This document shows positions 1 to 9,919 of a DNA stretch of 64,000 nucleotides, piece after piece. Numbering within the stretch: position 1 is the first letter of the stretch; every line of letters begins with the position of its first letter. The notes beneath the pieces are model-generated. The model was not told the origin of the DNA. It searched no databases and saw only the letters and a program-made list of their open reading frames with translations. Both the position numbers and the translations under genes were made by a program. The stretch spans positions 1,674,001 to 1,738,000 of the forward strand of contig JAPWDM010000001.1 in NCBI GenBank assembly GCA_035578155.1. Reading direction: 5' to 3'. Source of the stretch: Brachynemurus nebulosus. Its lineage: Eukaryota > Arthropoda > Insecta > Neuroptera > Myrmeleontidae.

Positions 1-1012
1 AGGCCCCCGTTTTTTTGAGATTTGTTTTCGTTTTTCACATTATTTAATTTTATTTTACGATTTGTTTTATATTTCTTGCGTGCTCTATATTTTGTGGAGG
101 TGGGAGGGGCCCGGTAAGAAGAAAATGTCTAAGGACCCAAACACAGATGAGACAGATCAAGCCTACATATAAAAAAGTGAAATCTTAAAGTTGCAATAAG
201 TAGCAATGTACACTACTACTGCTGTAGTCTGCTATTGACTGCCGTGGTGTTCACGTCAAAATAAAAATCATGTTTTTTAATCAATTCGTGAAATTTAAAC
301 AGAAAAAAATATGAAGTGTGTCGTATTTAAGTGTAAAAATTCTATTGAATAAAAAATTTCTCAAAATAAAGCATGGTGTGTTGTGATTGTATGTGTGCTG
401 TATTACGTCACCCATTGATTACAGTGGGCACAGTTTGGTAGACATTCTAGTTTGACCCCTTGGACCCAAAGTAGGTTAATCCGCTCTGTCGACACGTTGA
501 AAATCAATTCATTAACTCTATATAGTTATCTTGTAGCCTGGAATCATTTTTGCCATTAATTGGAATAACATTAGGTCGTGTAATATGAAATGTTGTTTCT
601 CGAGGCTGGCCATAAAATTCAGATAAATATCGACACTTTTTTAAGCATTAGTGAAATGTTTAACAGCAATTCTTTAATTTTAAATAGAATTCTCGTAGCC
701 CGGAATTATTTCCACCATTAACTGGAATTTAGGTCGTGTAATATGTATTGTCGTTTTGCGACCATTTATGGTCGAGAATATAATTCAGATAAATATCGAC
801 ACTCAGGGTGGGATCATCACACAAACAAATGACACTGTCTATTTTGAATATTTGAATAAATATTTGAGATTTGTTTTAGATTTCACATTATTTAATTTTG
901 TTTTATATTTATTGTTTTATATTTTTTGTGTACTCTATATCTTCTGGGGTTGGAAGGGGGTCCAGAAAGAAGAATATGCCTAGGGCCCCAAAATGTGTTA
1001 ATCCGTTCCTGA
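1..1012. repeat. Imperfect direct repeats, old dispersed repeat
   Basis: About 10-140 and 850-995 are imperfect direct copies. Both run through a T-rich stretch ending in CTCTATAT, then a GGGG-rich stretch, then GAAGAA and a GGCCC/GGACCC block. The piece after them is also repeated: ACCCAAAGTAGGTTAATCCG near 465-482 matches CCCCAAAATGTGTTAATCCG near 985-1004. Between them a second pair is centred on 531-633 and 692-803 (TAGCC.GGAAT, then TTAGGTCGTGTAATATG, then CAGATAAATATCGACACT). I see no coding potential and no diagnostic termini. It looks like a decayed tandem or transposon-derived repeat cut by the left edge of the window. Confidence 0.6.
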
Positions 1013-1044
1013 TTGGTATTATCATTATATGAAACAAAATGTAA

Positions 1045-1208
1045 AGGAGTTTCCACATTCTCGCCGAGGCTGGACGAGGTACCCCGTCGAGTTGCTCGCT
1101 GAGGTTGGCTCAGCCATATGAATTGCATTAAAACACCAACCGCGAGACAACGAAATGACCCTCTACATTCTCGTTTCATCCAACCTCGGCGAAAATGTGG
1201 AGACTCCT
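1045..1208. mobile_element. MITE with TAA TSD, PIF/Harbinger-like
   Basis: The ends AGGAGTTTCCACATTCTCGC (left) and, read on the other strand, AGGAGTCTCCACATTTTCGC (right) form a TIR of about 30 bp that continues into CGAGG.TGGA. Each end is flanked by TAA (1042-1044 and 1209-1211), which fits the 3-bp TWA duplication of PIF/Harbinger. At 164 bp with no ORF it is a non-autonomous copy. The superfamily rests on TSD length only. Confidence 0.7.
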
Positions 1209-2350
1209 TAAAATTAATAAAAAAAAAAAACTGTTGTTCTTATCTCTAAAAATAATTTGTTATTTAAAATGGTGTTTATTACACTGTAAAATTTAAAGGC
1301 CAATATTTAATTAAGTATTGAGCAGTTTAGTTGAATTCTTTAACATGAAAAATTCCTACTAAAAAAAGAAAATAATTTAGCACAACAATGCTTTACTATT
1401 TACTTAGCTATAACTTGAAAAATATTTTTCTTATATTAGTCAATAATGAATTTCGATATACAAATGGAAACTAAAATTATACAACGACATTTATACTGTT
1501 TTTAATTAAAAATCTGCTCTACACTGCACCTCCACCACTTTACGTTATCCGTCTAAATTTCTTCTAATTCTGTCAGTGATATCATTGTAGATTATTAAAT
1601 TATTTTAAGTTATAATTAATTTTTTACAAAATTTATTTCTCTGAAAGCTGGAGAAATATATATTTCAACTGAAAAGGAGTTCTTTTTGGGGGAATTCTGA
1701 GGTAAGGCGGTTACAAATACCTATTAATATAATATTGCATTTAATATACCTACAGAGTGTCCAATATAAAATTTCTAGCACAGGGAATTTGTAAACTATA
1801 TAAGAAATAAAATTTCCCTTAAGTTAGATGAATTATGCAGAATTACTATACGGGCCAAAAAAATTTTTTTACCTCAAAGTTGTACACGAACTGAGTGCAA
1901 AAATTTTCTGTGTAAAATGTGTGCCATACTTTTTAGAAAATACTTTTAGTATAGATCAAAAATATGCCACAAAACTATAAAGTAATCTTTTTACAAAGTA
2001 CCTACAATTCTTTATTTGTTATTTAGAAGTTTGGAATTATTGGTAAAAAGCAAACAGCTGTTATGTATAAAAATTTTTTTATTTAGATCGCTTTTTACTG
2101 GGTGATCTTTAACCGTGTCCCCTGTATATGAAAATTCCATTATTCGTACATCGTTACAAAAGTTTTTAAATATGGACCTATTACAATAAAATTCTGATCC
2201 AAAGGCAGTGTGCAGTCATTGATAAGCAATAATTTTATAATTTTTACTTAGGTCCCTACATAAAATATTGCGGAATGTACTAGAACTGTCTTTAGTCAAT
2301 ATATGGAGCAATATCGACATGCAGAATTTTTTAAAAATACATATTTACTT
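1209..2350. other. Featureless AT-rich DNA
   Basis: I see no gene, tRNA, paired TIR or tandem repeat in this stretch. It is low-complexity A/T-rich sequence with stop codons in all frames. Confidence 0.5.
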
Positions 2351-2353
2351 GTA

Positions 2354-2425
2354 CACCAATACCTCAATTTGCGTCGTGGTTACGTTCCAAAAAAACACGA
2401 CGCAGATTGAAACGACGCAAAGTAA
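2354..2425 (+). mobile_element. Left-type terminus of a TIR element
   Basis: TA followed by CACCAATACCTC and then TTTGCGTCGT is matched in inverse at 13490-13528 (GACGCAAAGCGAGGTATTGGTG followed by TA). Both ends are followed inside by further GACGC/ACGACGC words. No closer partner was found. This is therefore either a solo end or the left end of an 11.2 kb TA-bounded unit. Confidence 0.5.
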
Positions 2426-4475
2426 ATTATGATTTTCTATAGCAAACCATGTAAAGATCGAAGATAGGTTTCAGGGTTACGAAAATACTACTTTTTAAAA
2501 AGAAAATTGAACAAAGTAGGTAAGCATTTAAAAAACAAAAATAATAAAAAATTTTATTAGATACATACAAAAAACAAAATCAATTAAAATAAAATAAAAT
2601 AATCGATTAATTGATAAATACAAAGTAAATGTTAATCACTGTCTATTTAATTAATCTAAGAATACGATAGTTTTCTGTCGCCAAGAATTTTGCGAAAGAC
2701 AGAGAATTGTGAAAGTAAAAGACATGAGACAGAAGAAACTAGCGTATGTTATACGCATCAAATCTTTACACATAACCTCACTAAAAATTAAACATTAAAT
2801 TAGACGAAAAATCGGAAAATTTATTCAGAAATGTCGCTAGTTACGTTAATATAACACCTTAATTATCCTTCTAATGCTTTTCACAAGTTTTTTAATTGTA
2901 TATTTAAGAAAATAATTTTACAGTTTTCCTAATCTCCACCCCCTTGTATTAAATTTCGTTATTTGCGTGGCCTAATATCTAGAGAAACATATATTTTGTA
3001 TCTCATCAATTGAAGAAAGTTTCAGTTAGTGTAATTTGGAGAAAACGAAAATTTTGTCAATTTTACTTTGGTATACATATTTCGACGACATTTTAATTTG
3101 TTTACCTACCAATTATTATAAATTTCTAACAGTATTTATCAAAATAAATTTATTAAGAATATGTCCATTTTGCTAATAAACGGTCCTTACTCATTATCTC
3201 CCTTTTATTTCGTATATAAATAATAAGACAAAAAGAGAGCAAAGAATAGTTATACCACTTTAATTCCAATAATTACCATAAGAAAAACAGAGATGTATAA
3301 TAAACACTTGACGTATGCCCGCCTTGAAACCCACGTGTTTTTTTTATAAATATGGTTGAATCTTTCAACCAGCTGATAGAATTTTATTGAGGTTATTTTA
3401 TTTTATGTTTTTATATTGGTACAAAAAATATTTTTAGTTTTAATTTAATTTTTTTTGTTCAAGTGATCAAGTATTCGTTAATAACATAATAACAACGAAA
3501 TAATAAGTGTAATTTTTATGTACATATTTGTTTGTTGTTAAGGTTAGTTAGTTAGAGTATGTATGGTAGTGTATCCAGTGTAAAAAAAAGGTTATGAATT
3601 GATGATTATAAAATTGAAAATATAGGGCTAATTTTAAAAAAATAGTATTTTCATTTTATTTAATTATTGATACTGATTCATATGTAAATTGTATTCGTGA
3701 TACAGGTCATTTATTAGGTATTTGTTTTGTGTAAAGTGTAAAGTTGGTTGAATTAACAAATATAAAGTTAGCGTAGATAAATTGGATTGCGACTTTAATT
3801 TTTATCAGTGTTAATTACAATGTTTTGGATTAGTGAAACTGTGAATTCTGGATAAAACTAACTTTTTGATAAATTTGTAATGTTTTTGTTTATCTAGTTT
3901 ATTGTTATAAAGCTGTGAAATATAAACTACATCTGTGTTTCTCAAAAACCATGAAAAAAAAAGCTCTGCACTGTGAAAACTGGGAAATGTGTAAAGTTCT
4001 TCTGATGTGAAATGGCTGAAAACCATAAATTTGCTGAAATTCTGAATGTTATTTAAAAATTTATTGTTTGAAAACACAAAATGGCAAGCGCTGGAAATAA
4101 TACAAAAAAATTGAAATTGTACATACGGTCAAACATTGCATACATAATATACGTAATAATATACTGTATGTGCCTGTTTTTGTATGTACATTCTTTACAA
4201 ACTGTTTACGCTATGTAATAAATAGGGATGTGACATGGTGTAAAAAAAATCGATTTTTCTCTTTTTAATATAAATCGATTTGTAAAAAATCGATTTTAGA
4301 AAAAATAATCGAATTTTGCGAGAAATTCAATTTTTTTTTAAATTATTTGAAAAATCGAATACTTTTTTTTTTATATACTACAGTAAATTTACCAAGAAAA
4401 AGCTTGTCAAAATGCAAAAATTTACATACAAGATTTTCCTTTGGAGGTTGTTCAGGGATGTTTTGTGTGTATAAG
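2426..4475. other. AT-rich DNA; short AAATCGATTTTT inverted words
   Basis: No gene is visible. Around 4245-4350 the words AAATCGATTTTT and AAAATCGATTTTAG recur in both orientations, a small imperfect palindrome cluster. The rest is low-complexity. Confidence 0.45.
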
Positions 4476-4479
4476 TATC

Positions 4480-4671
4480 CATTGGTCACAGCTTAAGGCA
4501 TTTAGTCAGTAGGTATAGGTCACCGAATACACTACGATTGTTATGTGTTGTAAGACCATTATTGCTTGAGCTACACGTTGATCTGTGTGATAATACGTGT
4601 TTTGTAGTTGTGTGTGTGAATACGCACACAGAAGCAAACATCAAACCAACACCACTACAAACATTGTGTAA
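4480..4671 (+). repeat. Dispersed direct repeat, copy 1
   Basis: This copy matches 9601-9792 almost base for base, from GGTCACAGCTTAA to ACCACTACAAACA.TGTGTA. Differences include one 3-base insertion after AATAC in copy 2. It contains TTAGTCAGTAGGTATAGG, which includes the arthropod initiator-like word TCAGT. Each copy carries a short ORF, but divergence is not codon-structured and I regard the ORFs as chance. The family is unknown to me. Confidence 0.7.
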
Positions 4672-4676
4672 CATTT

Positions 4677-5655
4677 GGAGGTTGTGCTTCAGCCGCCGTA
4701 TTGGAAAATGTCTTTTTCAAATAATTGCCAATATCTCGTAAACGACCAATCTTACAAGGAAAATAGTAAGAACCTTTCTAATCGAAAATTTAATTTCCTA
4801 CAATTTTTGTTTGAAGCATTTTTCCGTGAAATTAATATTTTTTGAGATATCGAACATTAAATTTTTGTGAAAATTCATTGTAATGATTTTTGTCTCATAT
4901 CTCCTCAGATGTGAAAATATCCTGAAAATAGTTTGTATAAAACTTGTTAAGCATAAAATTCTCTACAAATTTTATTGAAAGCTTTTTTACGTAGAACTAA
5001 TAGTTCATAAGCTGTAGACATCTAAAAGTCAAAATCACGTGCAATTGTCAGTAAGTCTGTATTGTTAACACACTTATGAGATATGCAGCACTAATAATTT
5101 GGCTTGTAAAATTTTCTCCTGAAATTCTTTTTTCGGAAGACGTTTAGGAATATTCCATGTATATGTAAATCCAGATTGGCGGGCTAGTGGGGGTCGTGCT
5201 TTAGGCGCCATCTTGGATCTTAGTTTTTGTTAAATATCTCAATAACAGTACATCTAGCAAAGAAAATGGTGAGAACTAATATTATAGAAAATTAAATTTG
5301 GAACAAAACAGTTTTAATCGAAAAACTTTCCGATGAATTTTGTAACTTTCGATGTAGAACTCGCCACAATTTGATGGATCCCATATTTTTTAATATCTCG
5401 TAAATACGTTATACCTTGAAAATAGCTTTTAAGAAATTGTTAGAGTGTAAAATTCTCTACAATTTTTATCTGAACAATTTAATGTGAGACTAAAGTCCAG
5501 ATATTACAGACCTCACCTCGTCAAAGTCATATCCAGTTGTCAGTAAGAGTCTGTATTTTTAACACACATATGAGATGTGCAGCACTAATAATTTGGTTTG
5601 CAAAATTTATTGTGAAATTTTTTTTTTGGAAGACGTTTAGGAGTATCCCGTGTGT
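4677..5655 (+). repeat. Tandem duplication, period about 490 bp
   Basis: Two head-to-tail units are visible, about 4677-5165 and 5166-5655, with the start of a third at 5656-5725. Shared blocks include GGGGGTTGTGCTTTAGCCGCC then TTTGGATCTTAG, AGCACTAATAATTTGG, and GGAAGACGTTTAGGA. Units differ by many substitutions and small indels, so the duplication is old. No ORF is conserved between units, so it is probably satellite-like or transposon-derived. Confidence 0.75.
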
Positions 5656-5887
5656 CGAAATCCAAATTGGCGGGATAGTGGGGGTTGTGCTTTAGCCGCC
5701 ATTTTGGATCTTAGTTTTTATGGTAAGTACAGTGAGAATACAGCCCTCTTGCGTTTATTCAATAAATGCCTGTACAACTCTATAATTGTTTTCCCCCACT
5801 ATAATCACACAACGAGATTAATATGTCATCCTTCGGTGACATAAAAATTGTTACTATGACTATTCAAATAAATAATATTTTTTATTA

Positions 5888-5978
5888 CTCATGCGGGAGA
5901 AGTACTAACTTGGCGCACACATTTCTGTACGCAAAATAGCTATTTGCCCGCTGTACTCTTCCCGCATACTTTTTTGCG
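5888..5978. repeat. Imperfect palindrome, MITE-like
   Basis: CATGCGGGAGAAGTAC at the left is mirrored by GTACTCTTCCCGCATA at the right, with GGCGC/GCCCGC inside. It is GC-richer than its surroundings. It is probably a degraded MITE; the TSD was not resolved. Confidence 0.4.
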
Positions 5979-6234
5979 TGTGGAAAGTAACTTTGCACAC
6001 GCAAATTGACAATAAAACACACCAAATTTAATCAAAACACGCAAAGCCGCCTTTTAATTTTTCATTTAATAAATATTTCATAATTATTTCTATAGAAACC
6101 ATCAATAACGTAATTTAAACGATAATTAATTCAGAAAAAAAAGACGAACACTTAAAAATATTATTTTAAAAAGAAATGAAAATGTCAAAATAGTGATAAT
6201 AATAGAAAAAAGTATGTGAAATTCGTAATAAAAA

Positions 6235-6366
6235 ATAGTATGTGCAACTCGTGCGGGATTGTCGATTGCCCCACTCAAGCTAATGAGCGCACTCACTACG
6301 TTCGTGCGCTCAACTTCGCTTTCGTGGGCAATCGACAATTTCCCGCACTTATTGCACAATATACTA
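6235..6366. mobile_element. Palindromic MITE-like element
   Basis: AATAGTATGTGCAACTCGTG with GCGGGATTGTCGATTGCCCCA is mirrored by TGGGCAATCGACAATTTCCC then GCACTTATTGCACAATATACTA. This gives about 45-bp arms around a GC-rich centre (GAGCGCACTCACTACG, TTCGTGCGCTC). No ORF is present. The family is not named. Confidence 0.6.
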
Positions 6367-6389
6367 TTATACAATGATTGACAGACAAC

Positions 6390-6692
6390 GCACAGCCTAA
6401 ACTGTTGGGTTTAGAAGGACGAAATTTAGCACAGAAGATATGTATGAAGACTGGTATTTAGGCTTCTATTTATAAATAAAAGTCAGTTGTGTTAACGTTT
6501 TTGGAAATTCATTCCCTAAAGAGTTAAAACAGGAAATGAAACTTCGTATGGAAAGTTCGTCATTTTTAAAATTAGAAACGTGGAAATTGATATTTAGGGT
6601 TTTGAAAAACATTGTTAAAAAGTGTGCAGTGAGCAATGATTACCTAATAAAAAGATGTTGCCGATGGGAAATCCCATCGGGTATACGGCTAG
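6390..6692 (+). mobile_element. Helitron, 3'-terminal part
   Basis: The segment ends with a short hairpin (CGATGGG AAAT CCCATCG) followed after 11 bases by CTAG and host T. That is the Helitron 3' signature. The body upstream has the AATTCATTCCCTAAAG type of word also seen at 59.1-59.4 kb. The 5' limit is uncertain. There is no Rep/helicase coding, so it is non-autonomous. Confidence 0.6.
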
Positions 6693-7399
6693 TATCTTAA
6701 TAATATTATAAATGTGAAAGTTTGGATGTTTAGATGTTTGGAAGTTTGTTCTCAATCACACTGAAACGGTTGGACCGATTTTGATAAAATTTTATATACA
6801 CACTCCTTATACTCTATATTAACACATGGGCTAAATTTTATCCCGATTGCAAGTTCTTGAGGGATACAAAAACAATTATTCAAAGACACCTCAAAAAACA
6901 AAACTCAATTCAATGAAATTTGGTACACTGGCATTATTTATCCTGAGTTAACAAATAGGATAATCTTATCCCGACTAAAGGTTCCTGTGGGATGACTGAA
7001 CCGAATTCGATGAAATATAATATAGACACTATTTACTAGGAGCACATGCAGCAAGAATTTTAATAACACGTAGAATAGTTTTATCCCGATTGAATGTCCC
7101 CGGGGGATGCAAAAGAAATTCCAAAATCGTGTCCAATTAAACCGAATTTGATTAAATTTGGTACACAGACATGATTAATCTTGAGTTAACGCATAAGCTA
7201 ATCTTATCCTGATTAAAAGTTCCTGTAGGATGACTGAATCGAATGTCATAAAATTTAATATAGGTACAAACATTTACTATGAACACACATAGTAATAATT
7301 TTGAAATAGTTTTAGTCGGGATAGTTTAGTCTCGATTGAAGGTTTCCGGGGTGTTAATTTTAAACCATTATGGCAAACATGTAGAACAACAGACTATAA

Positions 7400-7561
7400 A
7401 CAGACCATAAACCAAAAGTTCTACATGTTTGCCATAATGGTTTAAAATTGAATCTTTTAGAGGCTCTAGAAATTAACAGATTAAACAGTGACCCACAAAT
7501 AGAAGTTTTAAACGATCAAAATGATCTAAATAATTCTCCTCTATTAAAAATAAATTTCTGA
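7400..7561 (+). pseudogene. Penelope RT/endonuclease C-terminal remnant
   Basis: An open frame reads through about 53 residues to a TGA at 7559-7561. Its core contains HVCHNGLKLNLLEALEIN, then VLNDQNDL and SPLL near the end. As I know the family, Penelope-like proteins end in a GIY-YIG endonuclease region followed by a tail of this pattern (leucine/glutamate helix with an 'LLE..EI' word, then 'LN(D/E)Q' and 'SPLL'). An in-frame TAA lies just upstream at 7397-7399, and no reverse transcriptase precedes it. It is a dead 5'-truncated copy. Confirmation needs a protein search against Penelope ORFs; a better match to another family would overturn the call. Confidence 0.55.
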
Positions 7562-7837
7562 ACGAATATAATCACTTCAGTCTTTCAATAACTTTAGACA
7601 CCCCTATTTTAGTCTTCATAAAGAGGTCATTTATCTGAACAGCCATATTATTAGGTAAAAATAAAAATTTTTTCATATCGGTACCTACAAACTGGTTTAA
7701 TTGCTTTCTTCTTTACACGTATAGTTAGTTGTTTCGATACAAAAATTTTATGGGTTTTTCCCAATTCAATAATATTACACCCCCCTATATATCTTTCTTA
7801 CCTATAAATTCCCATTAATTATTTTCATCTTTCTCCT

Positions 7838-7872
7838 CTGAGGATGACCGAAAGGTTGAAAACGCGTTCAGT
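7838..7872 (+). ncRNA. Degenerate hammerhead-ribozyme-like motif
   Basis: CTGAGGA fits the CUGANGA core. It is followed by a small hairpin (GACC GAAA GGTT), then GAAA, then ACGCGTT, which can supply a very short stem III and a GUU-type cleavage triplet. Penelope-like elements are known to carry minimal hammerheads of this layout in their terminal repeats. Here stem II begins one unpaired base after the core and stem I is not obvious, so activity is doubtful. Confidence 0.35.
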
Positions 7873-8174
7873 AAAAATAGTTTTTAATTCGTGAAATAGA
7901 CAAAGTAATCGAATTTAAATATTTTTCAATATTTTTTATTTTACTTTCAATTTTTATAATACTACCCTAATGTACTTATGATGATTACCTACATCTAAAA
8001 TTTTCAGAAAATTCGCCATTAATTTTAATACTTTCAACGCTTAAATGAGTTTTCGTCTTAAAATTAAAAAGAATTTTTTGTTATTGATTTAAAAATAAAA
8101 CGGTTGTAAAAATTCTTGTTAGTCTTTATTTAGTATTTTGTGATATGTATTACTGTATAACGATGATTATAACC

Positions 8175-8290
8175 AAATGAGTTTGGTCTAGTGGTTAAGA
8201 CTGTCGATAATTTCAAAGATGCTTCAGCACTCAGCTTGGTTAATCGATCGAATCCCGCAACAGTCAAGGAAGTAATAAAAAAAAATCAAT
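8175..8290 (+). repeat. tRNA-like SINE or tRNA-derived relic
   Basis: TGGTCTAGTGG at 8184-8194 matches the polymerase III A box, and GATCGAATC at 8246-8254 matches the B box. The 51-base gap between the boxes is long, and no acceptor stem closes around them. I therefore read it as a SINE head or a decayed tRNA-derived sequence, not a working tRNA gene. A short A-rich run follows at 8277-8290. Confidence 0.45.
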
Positions 8291-8414
8291 AATAATTTTG
8301 GTGTATATGACAATAAGTTTGTAATATGTGTATGTAATGTTAATAAGAAACAAAAAAGGGAATTTTGAATATGTATTTCACAAAAGAAGGTGTAAGATTC
8401 AAAGGACTGGTAAA

Positions 8415-8600
8415 TGGAATCTCTGAGTAAATTCTATTTTTTAATTCTGTAATCTAGACGTAACAATGTTACGTCACAATGTTACGTAACTGAGTGGGAA
8501 ATTGTAAGTTACATGTGCGTTTTCTGTGACTTTCAGATTACATAACGTGTTATTTTGGATTCTGTAATTTTAACGTTATTGTTACAAAACTGTGTTCACT
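8415..8600. repeat. Stretch rich in GTTACGT-type inverted words
   Basis: ACGTAACAATGTTACGT, CAATGTTACGTAACTG, GATTACATAACGTG and AACGTTATTGTTAC lie close together in both orientations. CTCTGAGTAAATTC and GTTCACTGGGTAA may be distant ends. It is probably a degraded palindromic transposon; the ends are not defined. Confidence 0.35.
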
Positions 8601-8778
8601 GGGTAATCTTATCCCGATTAAATGTTCCTGTGGGATTCAATATTATTTAATTATATTAACAGCAAAAAATCATAGATCTTTGAAATGTTTACTAAATTGC
8701 TTACTTTGACTACTAGAACTTGTTGAAAATTTCAAAATGCAAACTAGATTATGAACTTTTAAAACTGTAGTTGGTTAC

Positions 8779-8808
8779 AAATGCATGCATGCATGCATGA
8801 TGCATACA
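8779..8808. repeat. ATGC microsatellite
   Basis: AATGCATGCATGCATGCATG followed by ATGCAT is a short self-complementary tetranucleotide array. Confidence 0.85.
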
Positions 8809-8825
8809 ATTTATTCATTATTTTA

Positions 8826-9010
8826 TATAGGGTAGAGCGGGGCTAGTTGAACATAGGTGTAAGTTGGGCAATAGTTAATTTTATAATATTATAAAAATGA
8901 AATAAAATGTTCCCACGTGTAAATTAATGCTTTATCTTGTTTAGAAAAGCAACTTCTAAGGAAATCGTAAAGTTTTAAGCTTTTGAGTTATGTATTTTCG
9001 ATGAAATTTT
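8826..9010. mobile_element. Fragment related to the 17.1 kb TIR element
   Basis: The start TAGGGTAGAGCGGGGCTAGT resembles a transposon terminus. The inside (ACGTGTAAATTAATGCTTTATCTTG, then AGCAACTTCTAAGGAAAT) matches the reverse complement of about 17315-17400. The two loci therefore share a core but differ at their ends, which suggests a chimera or a nested old copy. No right end was found. Confidence 0.45.
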
Positions 9011-9175
9011 TTTTTTATACGATCCCGATCCACAGCATATAGCTTTTAGTCGAATTTTTCTTTCAAAAAAATTAGACCTATACAGCCTATACGATAAGAA
9101 CGGGACGAGGCGAGACTAGGGGCGCTATCCGTTTTCGGACCCGTAGAACACGCTCATGGAGAAGAAAAATGTCTG

Positions 9176-9178
<3 letters not shown>

Positions 9179-9248
<70 letters not shown>
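9179..9248. repeat. (AT)n array, about 35 units
   Basis: A pure AT dinucleotide run. Confidence 0.97.
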
Positions 9249-9251
<3 letters not shown>

Positions 9252-9600
9252 CGCTACCTGTTGATATGTTGATATGTGTAGCCCCCCCCCCCCTATGGGA
9301 GCTGAAATTTGGTATGTGGGGCTCATTCCGATGCAGAACGATACTATCAAAGTGGGGTCAAATTTTGGGCAAATTTTGGATCCGACTCAACCTTTAAGGG
9401 AGTGGTGGGGGTAACAAAACAATAAAACTTTTCCAAACCGGTTGGAAATAATGTTTCGGTCAATTATCTACAACATATCCAAAATTCAGCTTCTTAGCGT
9501 GATTTGGAGGGAGTAGAGAGGGAAAAAGTGTTTTGACTGCATAGAACACTAGAAGCTAACTAAAATAAAAAGGTGTAGCTCGCTTGGTGTCATTTGTTGG

Positions 9601-9792
9601 TCGGTCACAGCTTAAAGCATTTAGTCAGTAGGTATAGGTCACCGAATACACTACGATTGTTATGTGTTGTAAGACTATTATTGCTTGAGCTACACGTTGA
9701 TCTGTGTGATAATACTTTGTGTTTTGTAGTTGTGTGTGTGAATACGCACACAGAAGCAAACATCAAACCAACACCACTACAAACACTGTGTA
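9601..9792 (+). repeat. Dispersed direct repeat, copy 2
   Basis: This is the second copy of the 4480-4671 repeat, same orientation, 5.1 kb away. The pair is not convincing as LTRs: the copies do not start TG or end CA, and there is no primer-binding site or internal coding. Confidence 0.7.
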
Positions 9793-9919
9793 CCTAAACA
9801 ACATAGCAATGCGAAGTGGGGAGGATTTTACATCACTTTTCTGCTACACTTGGAATACTATGATAACAGTAGTTTTGCCCCTTGTTTGGCTTGATCTAAC
9901 ACGCCCACAGCCCTTAGAA

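Larger units (their letters stand above)
7345..7900 (+). mobile_element. Penelope-like element, 5'-truncated
   Basis: The insert begins with an inverted 30-bp block (7348-7383, containing GGCAAACATGTAGAAC). That block is repeated in the opposite sense at the start of the coding remnant (GTTCTACATGTTTGCC, 7418-7433). Then come the C-terminal coding tail, an AT-rich 3' region, and a hammerhead-like motif before AACGCGTT. The inverted start plus 5' truncation is common in target-primed insertions. The right limit is approximate. Confidence 0.55.
6695..8640 (+). mobile_element. Helitron, 5' part, interrupted
   Basis: After host A at 6694 the element begins TCTTAATAATATTATAAATG, a Helitron 5' end of the type frequent in insects. 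Inside, a degenerate block recurs at about 6.84, 6.97, 7.08, 7.20 and 7.33 kb, containing TATCCCGATTGAA.GTTCC and a GATGAAATTTGGTACAC-like word. The series stops at about 7.34 kb and one more copy appears at 8600-8640 (GGTAATCTTATCCCGATTAA). The Penelope fragment, the SINE and a palindrome-rich stretch therefore appear to have landed inside it. I could not find its 3' hairpin and CTAG end. Confidence 0.55.

Noticed and set aside
8184..8254. tRNA gene
   Set aside because: A and B boxes are present but 51 bases apart, and no acceptor or anticodon stem can be drawn.
4480..9792. Possible LTR pair with 5 kb internal region
   Set aside because: The copies lack TG...CA ends, primer-binding site, polypurine tract and any gag/pol coding between them.
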